This document shows positions 44,761 to 53,342 of a stretch of DNA of 62,502 nucleotides, in pieces (position 1 is the first letter of the stretch; every line of letters starts with the position of its first letter). The stretch covers positions 1 through 62,502 of the forward strand of contig JAFKFS010000031.1 in assembly GCA_017308115.1 (NCBI GenBank), read 5' to 3'. A program made the position numbers and the translations under genes. The DNA comes from Bordetella sp. (GTDB lineage Bacteria; Pseudomonadota; Alphaproteobacteria; Caulobacterales; Caulobacteraceae). Under the pieces are notes generated by a model. It searched no databases. It was not told the DNA's origin and saw nothing but the letters and a program-made list of their open reading frames with translations.

Positions 44761-44768
44761 CGAAGCGA
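44761..44768. repeat. Right 8-bp target-site duplication (CGAAGCGA)
   Basis: Same orientation and sequence as 31860-31867, directly abutting the right inverted repeat. The ninth base differs on both sides, so the duplication is exactly 8 bp. Confidence 0.88.
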
Positions 44769-44853
44769 TTGGTTCAGGCGAAAGGGTGAGGGTTCGGGGG
44801 TGAAGTCGGCCGAAGGCCGTGGCGCGACGGCTTGCGCCGACTGACTTGACAAG

Positions 44854-44924
44854 CCCCTCACCCTTTCGCGCAAGGACGACGGCTGCGCCGCCGTGCGCTC
44901 AAGCCCTCTCCCGCCGGGAGAGGG
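44854..44924. repeat. Intergenic palindromic repeat, family C
   Basis: CCTCACCCTTTCGCGCAAGG, GCTGCGCCGCC and CTCAAGCCCTCTCCCGCCGG followed by GAGAGGG form arms and tips like those of the interrupted element at 31823-31850. It precedes the MAPEG stop codon. A shorter related piece (GCGAAAGGGTGAGGG) is at 44778-44792. Confidence 0.65.
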
Positions 44925-44925
44925 T

Positions 44926-45327
44926 TTAGAGGATCGACCAGGCGATCAGGCTCAGCGCGGTCACCAGCAGGGCCAGCCAGGTCAGGATCATGCCGATCGA
45001 GCGACCCAGCGACGGCCCTTCCTGGAACAGCAGGCCCAGGGCGTGGATCACCCGCCCGGCGAACAGCATCCCGCCGACCGCATGGATCAGCAGGGCCGGG
45101 GCGCCGAGAAAGGCCAGCAGGATCAGGCCGCACATCCCGGCGGGGATGTATTCGGCCGCATTGGAGAAGGCGCGGGTGGCGCAGACCAGTTCGCGCACCC
45201 CGCCGTCGCCGAACTCGATCAGGTGCTGGCGGCGGCGCCGCACCACCACGCCCGACAGGACGAACAGCAGCAGGATCAGCAGACCGCCCCACAGGGCGGC
45301 GGCCTGGATGGTCGGGATCAGGCTCAT
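44926..45327 (-). CDS. MAPEG family membrane protein
   Basis: A 133-aa integral membrane protein with four helices, the usual MAPEG size. The N-terminal helix AALWGGLLILLLFVLSGVVV is followed by REL..ATRAFSNAAEYIPAG, equivalent to the conserved loop of bacterial MAPEG proteins (the R..N..E..P pattern), then two more helices. The MAPEG superfamily includes glutathione S-transferases and eicosanoid enzymes; bacterial members are poorly defined. The ATG overlaps the stop of the carboxypeptidase gene (ATGA). Confidence 0.85.
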   Translation of the reverse strand: MSLIPTIQAAALWGGLLILLLFVLSGVVVRRRRQHLIEFGDGGVRELVCATRAFSNAAEYIPAGMCGLILLAFLGAPALLIHAVGGMLFAGRVIHALGLLFQEGPSLGRSIGMILTWLALLVTALSLIAWSIL

Positions 45328-47168
45328 TTTTCACGCCCCACCGGATAGAGGCGATAGCGCTGGTCGTAGAAGGGGGTGCGCTCGTAGAACCAGGCCAGGC
45401 GCGCGTCGCCGTCGGCGGCGAAGGCGGGGTCGGCCGCCAGCCTGGCCTCGAACGCGGCCTTCAGGGCCGGATCGGCGGCCAGCATCTTTTCGGCCAGGGG
45501 GGCGATGGCGTAGGCCTCGATGTATTCGACGCGGTTCAGCACCTCGGGGAACATCCCCCAGGCGAAAAAGCTCTCGTTCGACTGCGGCTCCAGCAGCAGG
45601 ATGGCGAGGTCGCCCATCGGCTGATCGGTCGGCACGCGCACCGAGCCGACGGAGAAGGTCCAGTCCTTCGGTTCCGCACGGACCTCGCTGACCGAGATCG
45701 GCACATGGCCTTCATTGGTGCGGGCCGACACCTTGGGATCGACGAGACGCAGCATGTCGACGGCCACGGTGCGCGGGGCGTCCAGCGTCTCCATCCGCAC
45801 GCCGTGGACGCGCAGGCGCTCGATCACGTCCTGACGATAGGACGGCACCCAATAGGCGCTCGGCCGCTTCAGCGTCAGCGTGGGGTGCGAGCCGTAGAAG
45901 GGCATGGGCCAGGGGTCGGCGTCCGGCTGGCCCAGCCAGCGGATTTCGGGGCGACCCGAGGCGACGCTGTCGTAGGTCTCATAGCGGATGCCCTTGAAGG
46001 GGCGGGTGCGCGAGGGCGTCTCGTCGCCGGCGAAATTGGCGGGCAGTTCGGCGGGGCGCAGGGCGCGGTCGGCGGCGACGGCGGCGCGCAGGCCGTCGGA
46101 CTTTTCGGCCAGCAGCGTCAACGCCTGTTCGAGGAAGACATAGGTTCCCAGCACCCGCTGCTCATGCGGCTTCAGGCTGTGGTTCTCGATCAGGATGGTC
46201 GGGACGTGCGCCGCCGAGCCCCAGCCGTTTGAATAGCGTTCGCCCAGGCCGCCGTCGTTCAGCCCCTTCTTCGGGTCACGGTCGTCGATGGCGAAGACCA
46301 GTTCGCCGGGGATGTGGCCCTGCGCCTCCAGCGCCTCATACATGGCGGGCTTGAAGGCGGCGTCCAGCCAGGAGGCGGTCGCCGGGCTGCGGCTCCAGAC
46401 GCCGTCCTCGCCATTGTAGCCGAAGGTGACGTCGTATTGATAATCGATGCCGTCGGTGACGTGGATGTCGACGTAGAGGTCCGGCTGATATTTGTGGATC
46501 AGGCCCATGACGGCCTGCATCTCGGGCTGATCCAGCTTCATGAAGTCGCGGTTCAGGTTCTGGTTGGTCGCCGTGTGGCGCCAGCCCTGATTGCGCGGCC
46601 CGCGCTGGTTGGGGCGGGAATAGGGGCCGGTCCGCTCATGCCCGTCCACGCTCAGGATCGGGATCAGGATCAGGTTGGCGCGGTCCAGAAGGCTGTCTTT
46701 TCCGTAGAAGGCGATGTCGCGCAGCAGCATCATGCCCGCGTCCTTGCCGTCGATCTCGCCCGGGTGGATGCCGGCCTGGGCCAGCAGGACCGGCTTGGAC
46801 GGATCGAAGGCCGCGCCGTCCTTCGACGCGATCACGGCGTAGATCGGGCGGCCCTCCGGGGAGGTTCCGAACGGTTCGATGCGGATCAGGTCGCTGGCGG
46901 CGTCCAGTTTGTCGAACCAGGCGCGGGTGTCGGCGTAGGAGGGCGAGAAGTCATGCGCCGCGTCGGCTTCGAACCCCGTGACCCAAGGGTCGGCGGCGTC
47001 GCGCAGCAGGGCGCGGCTGGCCCCGTTCCACGCCGGGGCGGGCGGCAGGAAAGCCTGGTCCCAGGCCGCTGTCGGGGGGGCGGCGTCGGGCGGGACGGAC
47101 GGCGATTGCGACATGGCGGGACTCGCTGCGAGGGCCGCGGCAACGGCGATGACCAGAAGGGAGCGCAT
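45324..47168 (-). CDS. M14-family zinc carboxypeptidase, secreted
   Basis: A 614-aa exported metallopeptidase. The signal peptide is MRSLLVIAVAAALAASPAMS. The zinc motif H-x-x-E is in LLAQAGIHPGEIDGKDAGMM near residue 130, the third ligand His in DLYVDIHVTDG near residue 230, and substrate-binding Asn/Arg in TATNQNLNRDF. The likely catalytic Glu is in TILIENHSLKPHEQRV near residue 325. A long C-terminal region of unknown fold follows. The ATG at 47168 was chosen at the signal peptide. It is co-transcribed with the MAPEG gene. Confidence 0.88.
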   Translation of the reverse strand: MRSLLVIAVAAALAASPAMSQSPSVPPDAAPPTAAWDQAFLPPAPAWNGASRALLRDAADPWVTGFEADAAHDFSPSYADTRAWFDKLDAASDLIRIEPFGTSPEGRPIYAVIASKDGAAFDPSKPVLLAQAGIHPGEIDGKDAGMMLLRDIAFYGKDSLLDRANLILIPILSVDGHERTGPYSRPNQRGPRNQGWRHTATNQNLNRDFMKLDQPEMQAVMGLIHKYQPDLYVDIHVTDGIDYQYDVTFGYNGEDGVWSRSPATASWLDAAFKPAMYEALEAQGHIPGELVFAIDDRDPKKGLNDGGLGERYSNGWGSAAHVPTILIENHSLKPHEQRVLGTYVFLEQALTLLAEKSDGLRAAVAADRALRPAELPANFAGDETPSRTRPFKGIRYETYDSVASGRPEIRWLGQPDADPWPMPFYGSHPTLTLKRPSAYWVPSYRQDVIERLRVHGVRMETLDAPRTVAVDMLRLVDPKVSARTNEGHVPISVSEVRAEPKDWTFSVGSVRVPTDQPMGDLAILLLEPQSNESFFAWGMFPEVLNRVEYIEAYAIAPLAEKMLAADPALKAAFEARLAADPAFAADGDARLAWFYERTPFYDQRYRLYPVGREK

Positions 47169-47235
47169 CAGGCTTCGTGAGCCGATCGGCGCTCCCTGGC
47201 AAGCCCGGACCCCTTCGCCGTCTCCGGCCGTCGGC

Positions 47236-49560
47236 TCAGAATTCCTCCCAGTCATCGACCGCCGCGGCGGCGGATCGCCCGCGACCGCCCACCGTCTTCA
47301 GCGAGACGACAGGGGCGGCGGGGGGCTCGACGACCGGCGCCGGCCCCCGCGTCGGCGCGGCGCGGGGGCTGGAGCCTTCGCCGGTGCGGAAACGGGACAT
47401 CAGTTCGCCCAGGCCGGCGGTTTCCTGCGCCAGGGCGTGGGCGGCGGCGGTGGATTCCTCGACCATGGCGGCGTTCTGCTGGGTCATCTGGTCCATCTGG
47501 GCGACGGCGGTGTTGATCTGGCCCAGTCCGAGGGCCTGCTCCTGGGCCGAAGCGGCGATGTCGGAGACGAGGCCGCTGATCTCGGTGATCTCGGTGATGA
47601 TGCGGGCCAGGGCGTCGCCGGTGTCGTCGACCAGGCGGACGCCCTGGGCGACCCGCTGGGCGCTGCCGCTGATCAGGTCCCGGATCTCCTTGGCCGCCTC
47701 GCCCGAACGCTGGGCCAGGGCGCGCACTTCCGAGGCCACGACGGCGAAGCCGCGCCCGGCCTCGCCCGCCCGGGCCGCCTCGACCCCTGCGTTGAGCGCC
47801 AGGAGGTTGGTCTGGAAGGCGATTTCATCGATGACGCCGGTGATCCGGGCGATCTGGCCGGACGATTCCTCGATGGCGTTCATGGCGGCGACGGTTTCCT
47901 GCACCACGGCGCCGCTGCGTTCGGCGTTGCCTCGGGTCGTCTCCATCACGTCGCGGGCGCGCGCGGCGCCGTCGGAGGCGTGGCGGATGGTGGTCGTCAC
48001 CTGCTCCAGGGCGGCGGCGGTCTCCTCCAGGCTGGCGGCCTGCTGTTCGGTGCGACGCGACAGGTCGTCCGAGGCCTGGCTGATCTCGGAGGTGGTCGAG
48101 CGGATGCCCATGGCGCTGCCGATGATGACGGTCATGGTATCCTCCAACTGCTGCATGGCCGCGTTGAAGTCCTGACGCAGCTTGCGGTAGTCGGCGGGGA
48201 AGTCGACCTTCAGCCGATAGGTCAGGTCGCCGTCCGACAGGCGCTCCAGCCCTTCGCCCAGGGAGGCGACGACAAGGCGCTGCTCCTCCTCGGCCTGGCG
48301 GCGGATGGCGTCGTTGCGATGGCGTTCCGCCTCGGCGGCGGCGCGACCCTCCTCCTGCTCGGCCCGCAGGCGGACCGCCTCGGCCAGATCGTGGCGGAAG
48401 CCCTCCAGGGCGCGGGCGATGCCGCCGACTTCGTCGCGGCTGTCCACGCCCTGCACGGCCACGTCATAGCGGCCCTGGTTCAGCGTGTTGACCGAGGCGG
48501 TCAGGCGGGCCAGGGGACGGCGCACCACCCGGTCGCTGGCCACGAACAGACAGGCCAGCACCATGCCCAGGATCACCATGCCGCCGACCATCATGGCGAC
48601 GGCCAGCCGGTTCGAGTGGCCGTTGATGGCGGCCGTCGGAATGTCGGTGACCAGGCCCCAGGTCGAGCCCAGCCCCCTGAGCGAGACCGGCGTGACGAGG
48701 CGCTCGACCTTCTGGCCCGACAGGTCGCGCAGGGCGTTCAGCCTGGTCGGCTCGCCCGCGCTGAGGACCGTGCGGACCGCCTCGGCGCCGGCTTCGGCGT
48801 AGGGCTTGGTCAGCAGGGCGGCGTCGGGGTGAGAGGCCCAGTTCCCGCCGCTGGTCAGCAGCATGGTCCGGCCCGAACCAAAGGGCTTCATCCGGCCGAG
48901 CATGGTCGATATGTCGTCCAGCGCCAGGTCCAGACCGGCGACGCCGATCATCTTGCCGCCCGACATGACCGGATAGGCGATGGAGGTCATCAGCACCGAC
49001 TTGCCGCCCACGTCATAGGCGTAGGGCTCGGTGATGGCGGGTTTGCCGGTCCGGGTCGGCACGGTGAAATAGGCCTGATCGTAGTCCGTTCCGCTGTCCA
49101 GAGGCTGCAGACGGGTCTGGCCGCCGTCGTTCACCCAATAGGGCAGGAAGCGGCCCTGGCTGTTGGACCCGGCGGCGGTGCGCCCGGCCATCTCGCCGTC
49201 GCGGCCGTCGAAGGCGTCGGGCGCGGCCATGAACCAGGCGCCCAGAACCAGCGGGGTCGCGGTGGCGGCGGGCTTCAGCATGGCGACGACGGTCGCCCGG
49301 TCGCGCACGCCCCCGGCGTGTGCCTGCCCCACGGTGTCGGCGATGGCGCGGGCCGTGGCCGAGGCCTCGGCGATCTGGCCGTCGACGCTGGCGACCGCGC
49401 CCTGGCTCAGCGCCCCGGCGTAGTCATGCGACAGGTTGCGCGCGACCCTGTGCGTATATTGCGACACCGCAAAGGCGGCGATCAGCAGAAGGACGCCGGT
49501 GACGGCGCCGCCCGCCAGAAGCATCTTTCCGGCGACGGACATGTTTCGCATTGCGCGCAT
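47236..49560 (-). CDS. Methyl-accepting chemotaxis protein with Cache-type sensor
   Basis: A 774-aa chemoreceptor. A membrane helix lies at residues 10-32. A periplasmic Cache-like region follows to about residue 310 with [20 protein letters not shown] and [20 protein letters not shown], then a second membrane helix ([20 protein letters not shown]). A HAMP region and a long linker precede the signalling hairpin with tip [20 protein letters not shown] near residue 610. The C-terminus ends DDWEEF, like the CheR/CheB-binding pentapeptide NWETF. The ATG has GGGGAG 7 nt upstream. The ligand is unknown; dCache domains often bind amino acids. Confidence 0.93.
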   Translation of the reverse strand: MRAMRNMSVAGKMLLAGGAVTGVLLLIAAFAVSQYTHRVARNLSHDYAGALSQGAVASVDGQIAEASATARAIADTVGQAHAGGVRDRATVVAMLKPAATATPLVLGAWFMAAPDAFDGRDGEMAGRTAAGSNSQGRFLPYWVNDGGQTRLQPLDSGTDYDQAYFTVPTRTGKPAITEPYAYDVGGKSVLMTSIAYPVMSGGKMIGVAGLDLALDDISTMLGRMKPFGSGRTMLLTSGGNWASHPDAALLTKPYAEAGAEAVRTVLSAGEPTRLNALRDLSGQKVERLVTPVSLRGLGSTWGLVTDIPTAAINGHSNRLAVAMMVGGMVILGMVLACLFVASDRVVRRPLARLTASVNTLNQGRYDVAVQGVDSRDEVGGIARALEGFRHDLAEAVRLRAEQEEGRAAAEAERHRNDAIRRQAEEEQRLVVASLGEGLERLSDGDLTYRLKVDFPADYRKLRQDFNAAMQQLEDTMTVIIGSAMGIRSTTSEISQASDDLSRRTEQQAASLEETAAALEQVTTTIRHASDGAARARDVMETTRGNAERSGAVVQETVAAMNAIEESSGQIARITGVIDEIAFQTNLLALNAGVEAARAGEAGRGFAVVASEVRALAQRSGEAAKEIRDLISGSAQRVAQGVRLVDDTGDALARIITEITEISGLVSDIAASAQEQALGLGQINTAVAQMDQMTQQNAAMVEESTAAAHALAQETAGLGELMSRFRTGEGSSPRAAPTRGPAPVVEPPAAPVVSLKTVGGRGRSAAAAVDDWEEF

Positions 49561-49678
49561 AGGTTTTCTCCCCGTTCCACCTTAGACGTAACGACGTTAG
49601 TCTTAGGAGAGTCTTAGCGGGGAGGCGGCCGTCGGCTCCGGCGCCGTGAGGAGATCAGGAACGGCGCCCGTAGGGAAT

Positions 49679-51217
49679 TCAGTCTTTCTGCTTCCAGATC
49701 GGCGCGCCGTCGCCGGGCAGGCCCAGCGCGGCCCATTTCTCCGACACCCGGTCGATCACGTCCTGATCCATGCGGATTTCCTCGCCCCACTCCCGTTTCG
49801 TTTCCGGCGCCCACTTGTCGGTGGCGTCCAGGCCGATCTTGGAGCCCAGGCCGCTCTCGGGGCTGGCGAAGTCCAGATAGTCGATGGGGGTGTTCTCGAT
49901 GACGGTGATGTCGCGCGCCGGGTCCATCTTGGTCGAGACGGCCCACATGACGTCCTTCCAGTCGCGGGCGTCGATGTCGTCGTCCACGACGATGATCCAC
50001 TTGGTGTACATGAACTGGCGCAGATAGCTCCAGCATCCCATCATCACGCGCTTGGCGTGGCCCGGATAGGCCTTCTTCATCGACACCACGGCGATGCGAT
50101 AGCTGCACCCCTCGGGCGGCAGCCAGAAGTCGGTGATCTCGGGGAACTGTTGCCGGATCAGGGGGATGAAGACCTCGTTCAGCGCCTCGCCCAGCACGGA
50201 CGGCTCGTCCGGCGGACGGCCGGTGAAGGTGGTCAGATAGATCGGGTCCTTGCGCATGGTGATCGCCGACACCTGGAAGACCGGGAACTTCTCGACCGAG
50301 TTGTAATAGCCGGTGTGGTCGCCGTAGGGGCCTTCGTCCTCGAACTCGTCCAGCAGGACGTGGCCTTCCAGCACGATCTCGGCCTGGGCCGGGACCATCA
50401 GCGGCACGGTCTTGCACGAAACCAGCTCGGCCTTGGAGCCGCGCATCAGGCCCGCGAACTGATACTCCGACAGGGTCTCCGGCACCGGGGTCACGGCGGC
50501 CAGAATCGTGCCCGGATCGGCGCCGAGGACGACGGCGCAGGGCAGGGGCTCGCGCTTTCCGGCCTTCTTGTGCCGGGCGTAGTGCTGGGCGCCGCCGCGA
50601 TGGGCCAGCCAGCGCATGACGGCCCTGTCCTTGCCCAGCACCTGCATCCGGTAGATGCCCAGGTTGAAGTCGTCCTCGCGGTCGTCCGACGGCCCCTTGG
50701 TCACGACGAGACCCCAGGTGATCAGCGGCGCGGGCTCGCCGGGCCAGCAGCCCTGGATGGGCAGGCTGGTCAGGTCGATCCGGTCGCCCTTCAGCACCAC
50801 CTCCTGCACCGGGGCCTTCTTCACCGTCCTGGGCCGCATGGACATGACGGTCTGGGCCAGGGGCAGCATCTCCATGGCGTCGCCGAGGCCGCGCGGCGGC
50901 GTCGGATTGCGCAGGAAGGCCAGAAGCTCGCCGACCTCGCGCAGCTCGCCCGCCGTGGTGCGCTGCTTGCCCTCCAGCGTCACGCCCATGGCGACGCGCT
51001 TCACCGTGCCGAACAGATTGGCCAGGCAGGGGATGGGGCTGATCGAGCCGTCCGGCATGACCGGCTTCTCGAACAGGACCGCCGGGCCGCCGTTGCGAAG
51101 AAGGCGGGTCTGGATTTCGGTCATCTCCAGATGGGTGGAGACGGGCTCCGACACGCGGACCAGTTCGCCGCCGGCTTCGAGGGTCGCAAGAAAATCGCGC
51201 AGGGACTTGTAGGCCAT
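49679..51217 (-). CDS. ubiD: UbiD-family decarboxylase
   Basis: Prenylated-FMN-dependent decarboxylase of 512 aa acting on 4-hydroxy-3-polyprenylbenzoate in ubiquinone synthesis. Family landmarks are [17 protein letters not shown] near residue 62, [20 protein letters not shown] near residue 190, and [20 protein letters not shown] and [20 protein letters not shown] near residues 270-310 (flavin and catalytic region). The ATG at 51217 was preferred because the longer frame has no ribosome site. It is monocistronic, with a small XRE gene 47 nt upstream on the same strand. Confidence 0.95.
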   Translation of the reverse strand: MAYKSLRDFLATLEAGGELVRVSEPVSTHLEMTEIQTRLLRNGGPAVLFEKPVMPDGSISPIPCLANLFGTVKRVAMGVTLEGKQRTTAGELREVGELLAFLRNPTPPRGLGDAMEMLPLAQTVMSMRPRTVKKAPVQEVVLKGDRIDLTSLPIQGCWPGEPAPLITWGLVVTKGPSDDREDDFNLGIYRMQVLGKDRAVMRWLAHRGGAQHYARHKKAGKREPLPCAVVLGADPGTILAAVTPVPETLSEYQFAGLMRGSKAELVSCKTVPLMVPAQAEIVLEGHVLLDEFEDEGPYGDHTGYYNSVEKFPVFQVSAITMRKDPIYLTTFTGRPPDEPSVLGEALNEVFIPLIRQQFPEITDFWLPPEGCSYRIAVVSMKKAYPGHAKRVMMGCWSYLRQFMYTKWIIVVDDDIDARDWKDVMWAVSTKMDPARDITVIENTPIDYLDFASPESGLGSKIGLDATDKWAPETKREWGEEIRMDQDVIDRVSEKWAALGLPGDGAPIWKQKD

Positions 51218-51263
51218 GCGCCGACGCTTAGGCGGACATGCGCCGTCTGTCACGCGTCGGCGA

Positions 51264-51512
51264 TCAATAGGCGGGGGTGTCAGACACCAGGGCCCACACC
51301 GGCAGGCGCAGGGCGCGGGTCGCGGCGTCCAGGCGGGCTGAATCCAGCCGTTCGCGCCCCGCCTCGACCCGCCGCAGGGCTTCGGGCGTCAGGCCGATGG
51401 CGGCGGCCAGGTCGTCGAAGGCCATGCCGCGCCGGTCGCGCCAGCGGCGGATGCGGGCGCCGACGACGGCGTCCGCCGGATCGACGCCTGGAAAGCCCAG
51501 AACCGAACCCAT
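51264..51512 (-). CDS. XRE-family helix-turn-helix protein
   Basis: An 82-aa protein. Residues 17-70 form an XRE/Cro-type [23 protein letters not shown], then [20 protein letters not shown] and a final helix. There is no extra domain, so it is a minimal DNA-binding protein. It lies upstream of ubiD on the same strand. The target is unknown. Confidence 0.85.
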   Translation of the reverse strand: MGSVLGFPGVDPADAVVGARIRRWRDRRGMAFDDLAAAIGLTPEALRRVEAGRERLDSARLDAATRALRLPVWALVSDTPAY

Positions 51513-51552
51513 GGCGTCCTCCCTGACGCTGGCGTTCTATGACGCTGTTAGG

Positions 51553-52407
51553 TCAGGCATCCTGATCCCATTGGAAGGCCTCGTCCAGCCAGTCGCCGAT
51601 GCGGCCGTCGGGGCGGGACAGGGCGCTGATCCGCGCCATCTCCTCGGGCGACAGCTGGAAGTCGAAGACGCCGAAATTCTCGGCCGCGCGGCCTTCCCTG
51701 GCAGTGCGCGGAATGGCGACGATCCCCTGCTGGATGATCCAGCGCAGCGTGACCTGGCCGTTGGTCTTGCCGTGCGCCCTGGCGATCTCGCCGATCACGG
51801 CGTCGTCGGCGATCTTGCCCTGGGCCAGGGGCGACCAGGCGGTGATGGAGGAGCCGAGCTCCCGCGCCGTCGCGATCAGGGTCTTCTGCGACAGATAGGG
51901 GTGGTATTCGACCTGGTTGGTGATGAGCGGCGCGGTCGACAGGGCGGCGGCCTGGCGGAACAGGGCCGAGGGGAAGTTGGACAGGCCGATGTTCCTGGTG
52001 AAGCCCTTTTCCAGCGCCGCGTTCAGGGCGCCGATGGTTTCCGCCAGCGCCGGCGTCGGCTTGGGCCAGTGCAGCAGAAGCAGGTCCGGCGTCAGGCCCA
52101 GGCTGATCGCCGATTCCTCGGCCTGGCGCAGCAGGGCGTCGTGCTGGAAATGCTCGACCCAGATCTTGGTGGTGACGAAGAGGTCGTCGCGCGTGACGAT
52201 GCCTTCGGCGACGGCGTCGGCGACGCCGTCGCCGACCGCCTTCTCGTTCCTGTAGATCCAGGCCGTGTCGATGTGGCGATAGCCGATGCGCAGGGCCTCG
52301 CGCACCATGCGGCGGGCGTCGTCGGCCTCCAGCCGCCAGGTGCCGAAGCCGAGCAGGGGAATCTCCACGCCCGAGGCGGTCACGGTCGGCTGGTCGGAAT
52401 AGGGCAT
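51553..52407 (-). CDS. Aldo/keto reductase (DkgB-like)
   Basis: NADPH-dependent oxidoreductase of 284 aa, TIM barrel. Catalytic tetrad: Asp in GYRHIDTAWIYRNEKAVGDG (residues 45-64, also Tyr), Lys in FVTTKIWVEHF near residue 80, and His in LLLHWPKPTPALAET near residue 112. Cofactor-binding segments are SNFPSALF and IPRTAREGRAAENFGVFDF near residue 240. It resembles 2,5-diketo-gluconate reductase B. The physiological substrate is unknown. Confidence 0.92.
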   Translation of the reverse strand: MPYSDQPTVTASGVEIPLLGFGTWRLEADDARRMVREALRIGYRHIDTAWIYRNEKAVGDGVADAVAEGIVTRDDLFVTTKIWVEHFQHDALLRQAEESAISLGLTPDLLLLHWPKPTPALAETIGALNAALEKGFTRNIGLSNFPSALFRQAAALSTAPLITNQVEYHPYLSQKTLIATARELGSSITAWSPLAQGKIADDAVIGEIARAHGKTNGQVTLRWIIQQGIVAIPRTAREGRAAENFGVFDFQLSPEEMARISALSRPDGRIGDWLDEAFQWDQDA

Positions 52408-52542
52408 GGGGAGGCTCCGTCGGAAGAGGAAGCCCGGGATATAGGCGCCCGCTGAGGCCTCGCCATTGTCCAGCCGGAGGAAATCCGGCTTGCGGAAGGC
52501 GTGGCGGTGTCCGACGGAACGGGGCGAGGCCGCGTCGTCAGC

Positions 52543-53331
52543 TCAGGGTTCGGCGGGCCCCGACGCGGTGGTCGGGCCCAGCGCCAGGACGCCGTCGAAG
52601 GCGCCGCCGCCATAGGGCTGAACGATCACGCCTCGCGCCGCGCTGTCGTAGGCTTCGGGCAGGGGGGACGGGCCGCAGCCTTCGCGGCGGCAGTTCCAGG
52701 CCGTTCCGCCCTGTTGGACGGCGTACAGGCTGATGACCTCGGCGGACGGCAGGTGGACGACGGCGGGCGTCAGGCTCCAGCTCTCGATCACTTTCCTCTG
52801 GGCGTGCATATTGCCGACCAGAACCAGCATCCGGCTGTCGGGCGCCTCGCGGGCGGCGGTCGCCAGCCGGTGGCCCATGTCCAGGTCATAGTAGGACTGG
52901 CTGAATCCGGGAACGTAGGGGCTGTCGGGCGCGAAGGCGACGACCTTGAGGCTGGGGGTCTCGCGCCGCATCGCGCGCAGACGCAGCAGCAGGTCCAGCA
53001 TGGCGACGCTGCCCCGTCCGTCGTGGTGGACGAAGGGACCGCTCGGATAGGCGGCCAGAATCGCACGGGCGGCTTCCTCGCTCTGCGCCTCCATGAAGGC
53101 GTCGAGCGTCGGCTGCATGCTTTCCGAGAATTCCAGCGCGACCGTCACCGGCCCCTGGTCGCGCGCCGCGCAGACCATGTCGGCGAAGGCGGCGGGCGTC
53201 TCGGTCGTGCCGTGCATCTCGCCGACGACGACGTAGCGGATCTCCTCCTTCCACAAGGCCTCGACGCCGGGAACGGGCGTGCAGGCGGAAGGCGAGGCGA
53301 GGGCGGCGGCGGCCAGCAGGGATGCGATCAT
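52543..53331 (-). CDS. Secreted ChaN/EreA-like protein
   Basis: A 262-aa exported protein with a short signal peptide (MIASLLAAAALASPSA). The mature part opens RYVVVGEMHGTTETPAAFAD (residues 32-51), continues VTVALEFSESMQ and has a late MLVLVGNMHAQRKV, which is the His/Glu layout of the ChaN/EreA-like fold. The ATG at 53331 lies 9 nt after the gamma-glutamyltransferase stop, so the two are co-transcribed. It is not close in sequence to the DUF5694 protein at 8151-8996 but seems to share the fold. Function unknown. Confidence 0.75.
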   Translation of the reverse strand: MIASLLAAAALASPSACTPVPGVEALWKEEIRYVVVGEMHGTTETPAAFADMVCAARDQGPVTVALEFSESMQPTLDAFMEAQSEEAARAILAAYPSGPFVHHDGRGSVAMLDLLLRLRAMRRETPSLKVVAFAPDSPYVPGFSQSYYDLDMGHRLATAAREAPDSRMLVLVGNMHAQRKVIESWSLTPAVVHLPSAEVISLYAVQQGGTAWNCRREGCGPSPLPEAYDSAARGVIVQPYGGGAFDGVLALGPTTASGPAEP

Positions 53332-53342
53332 GATGGGTTCGC

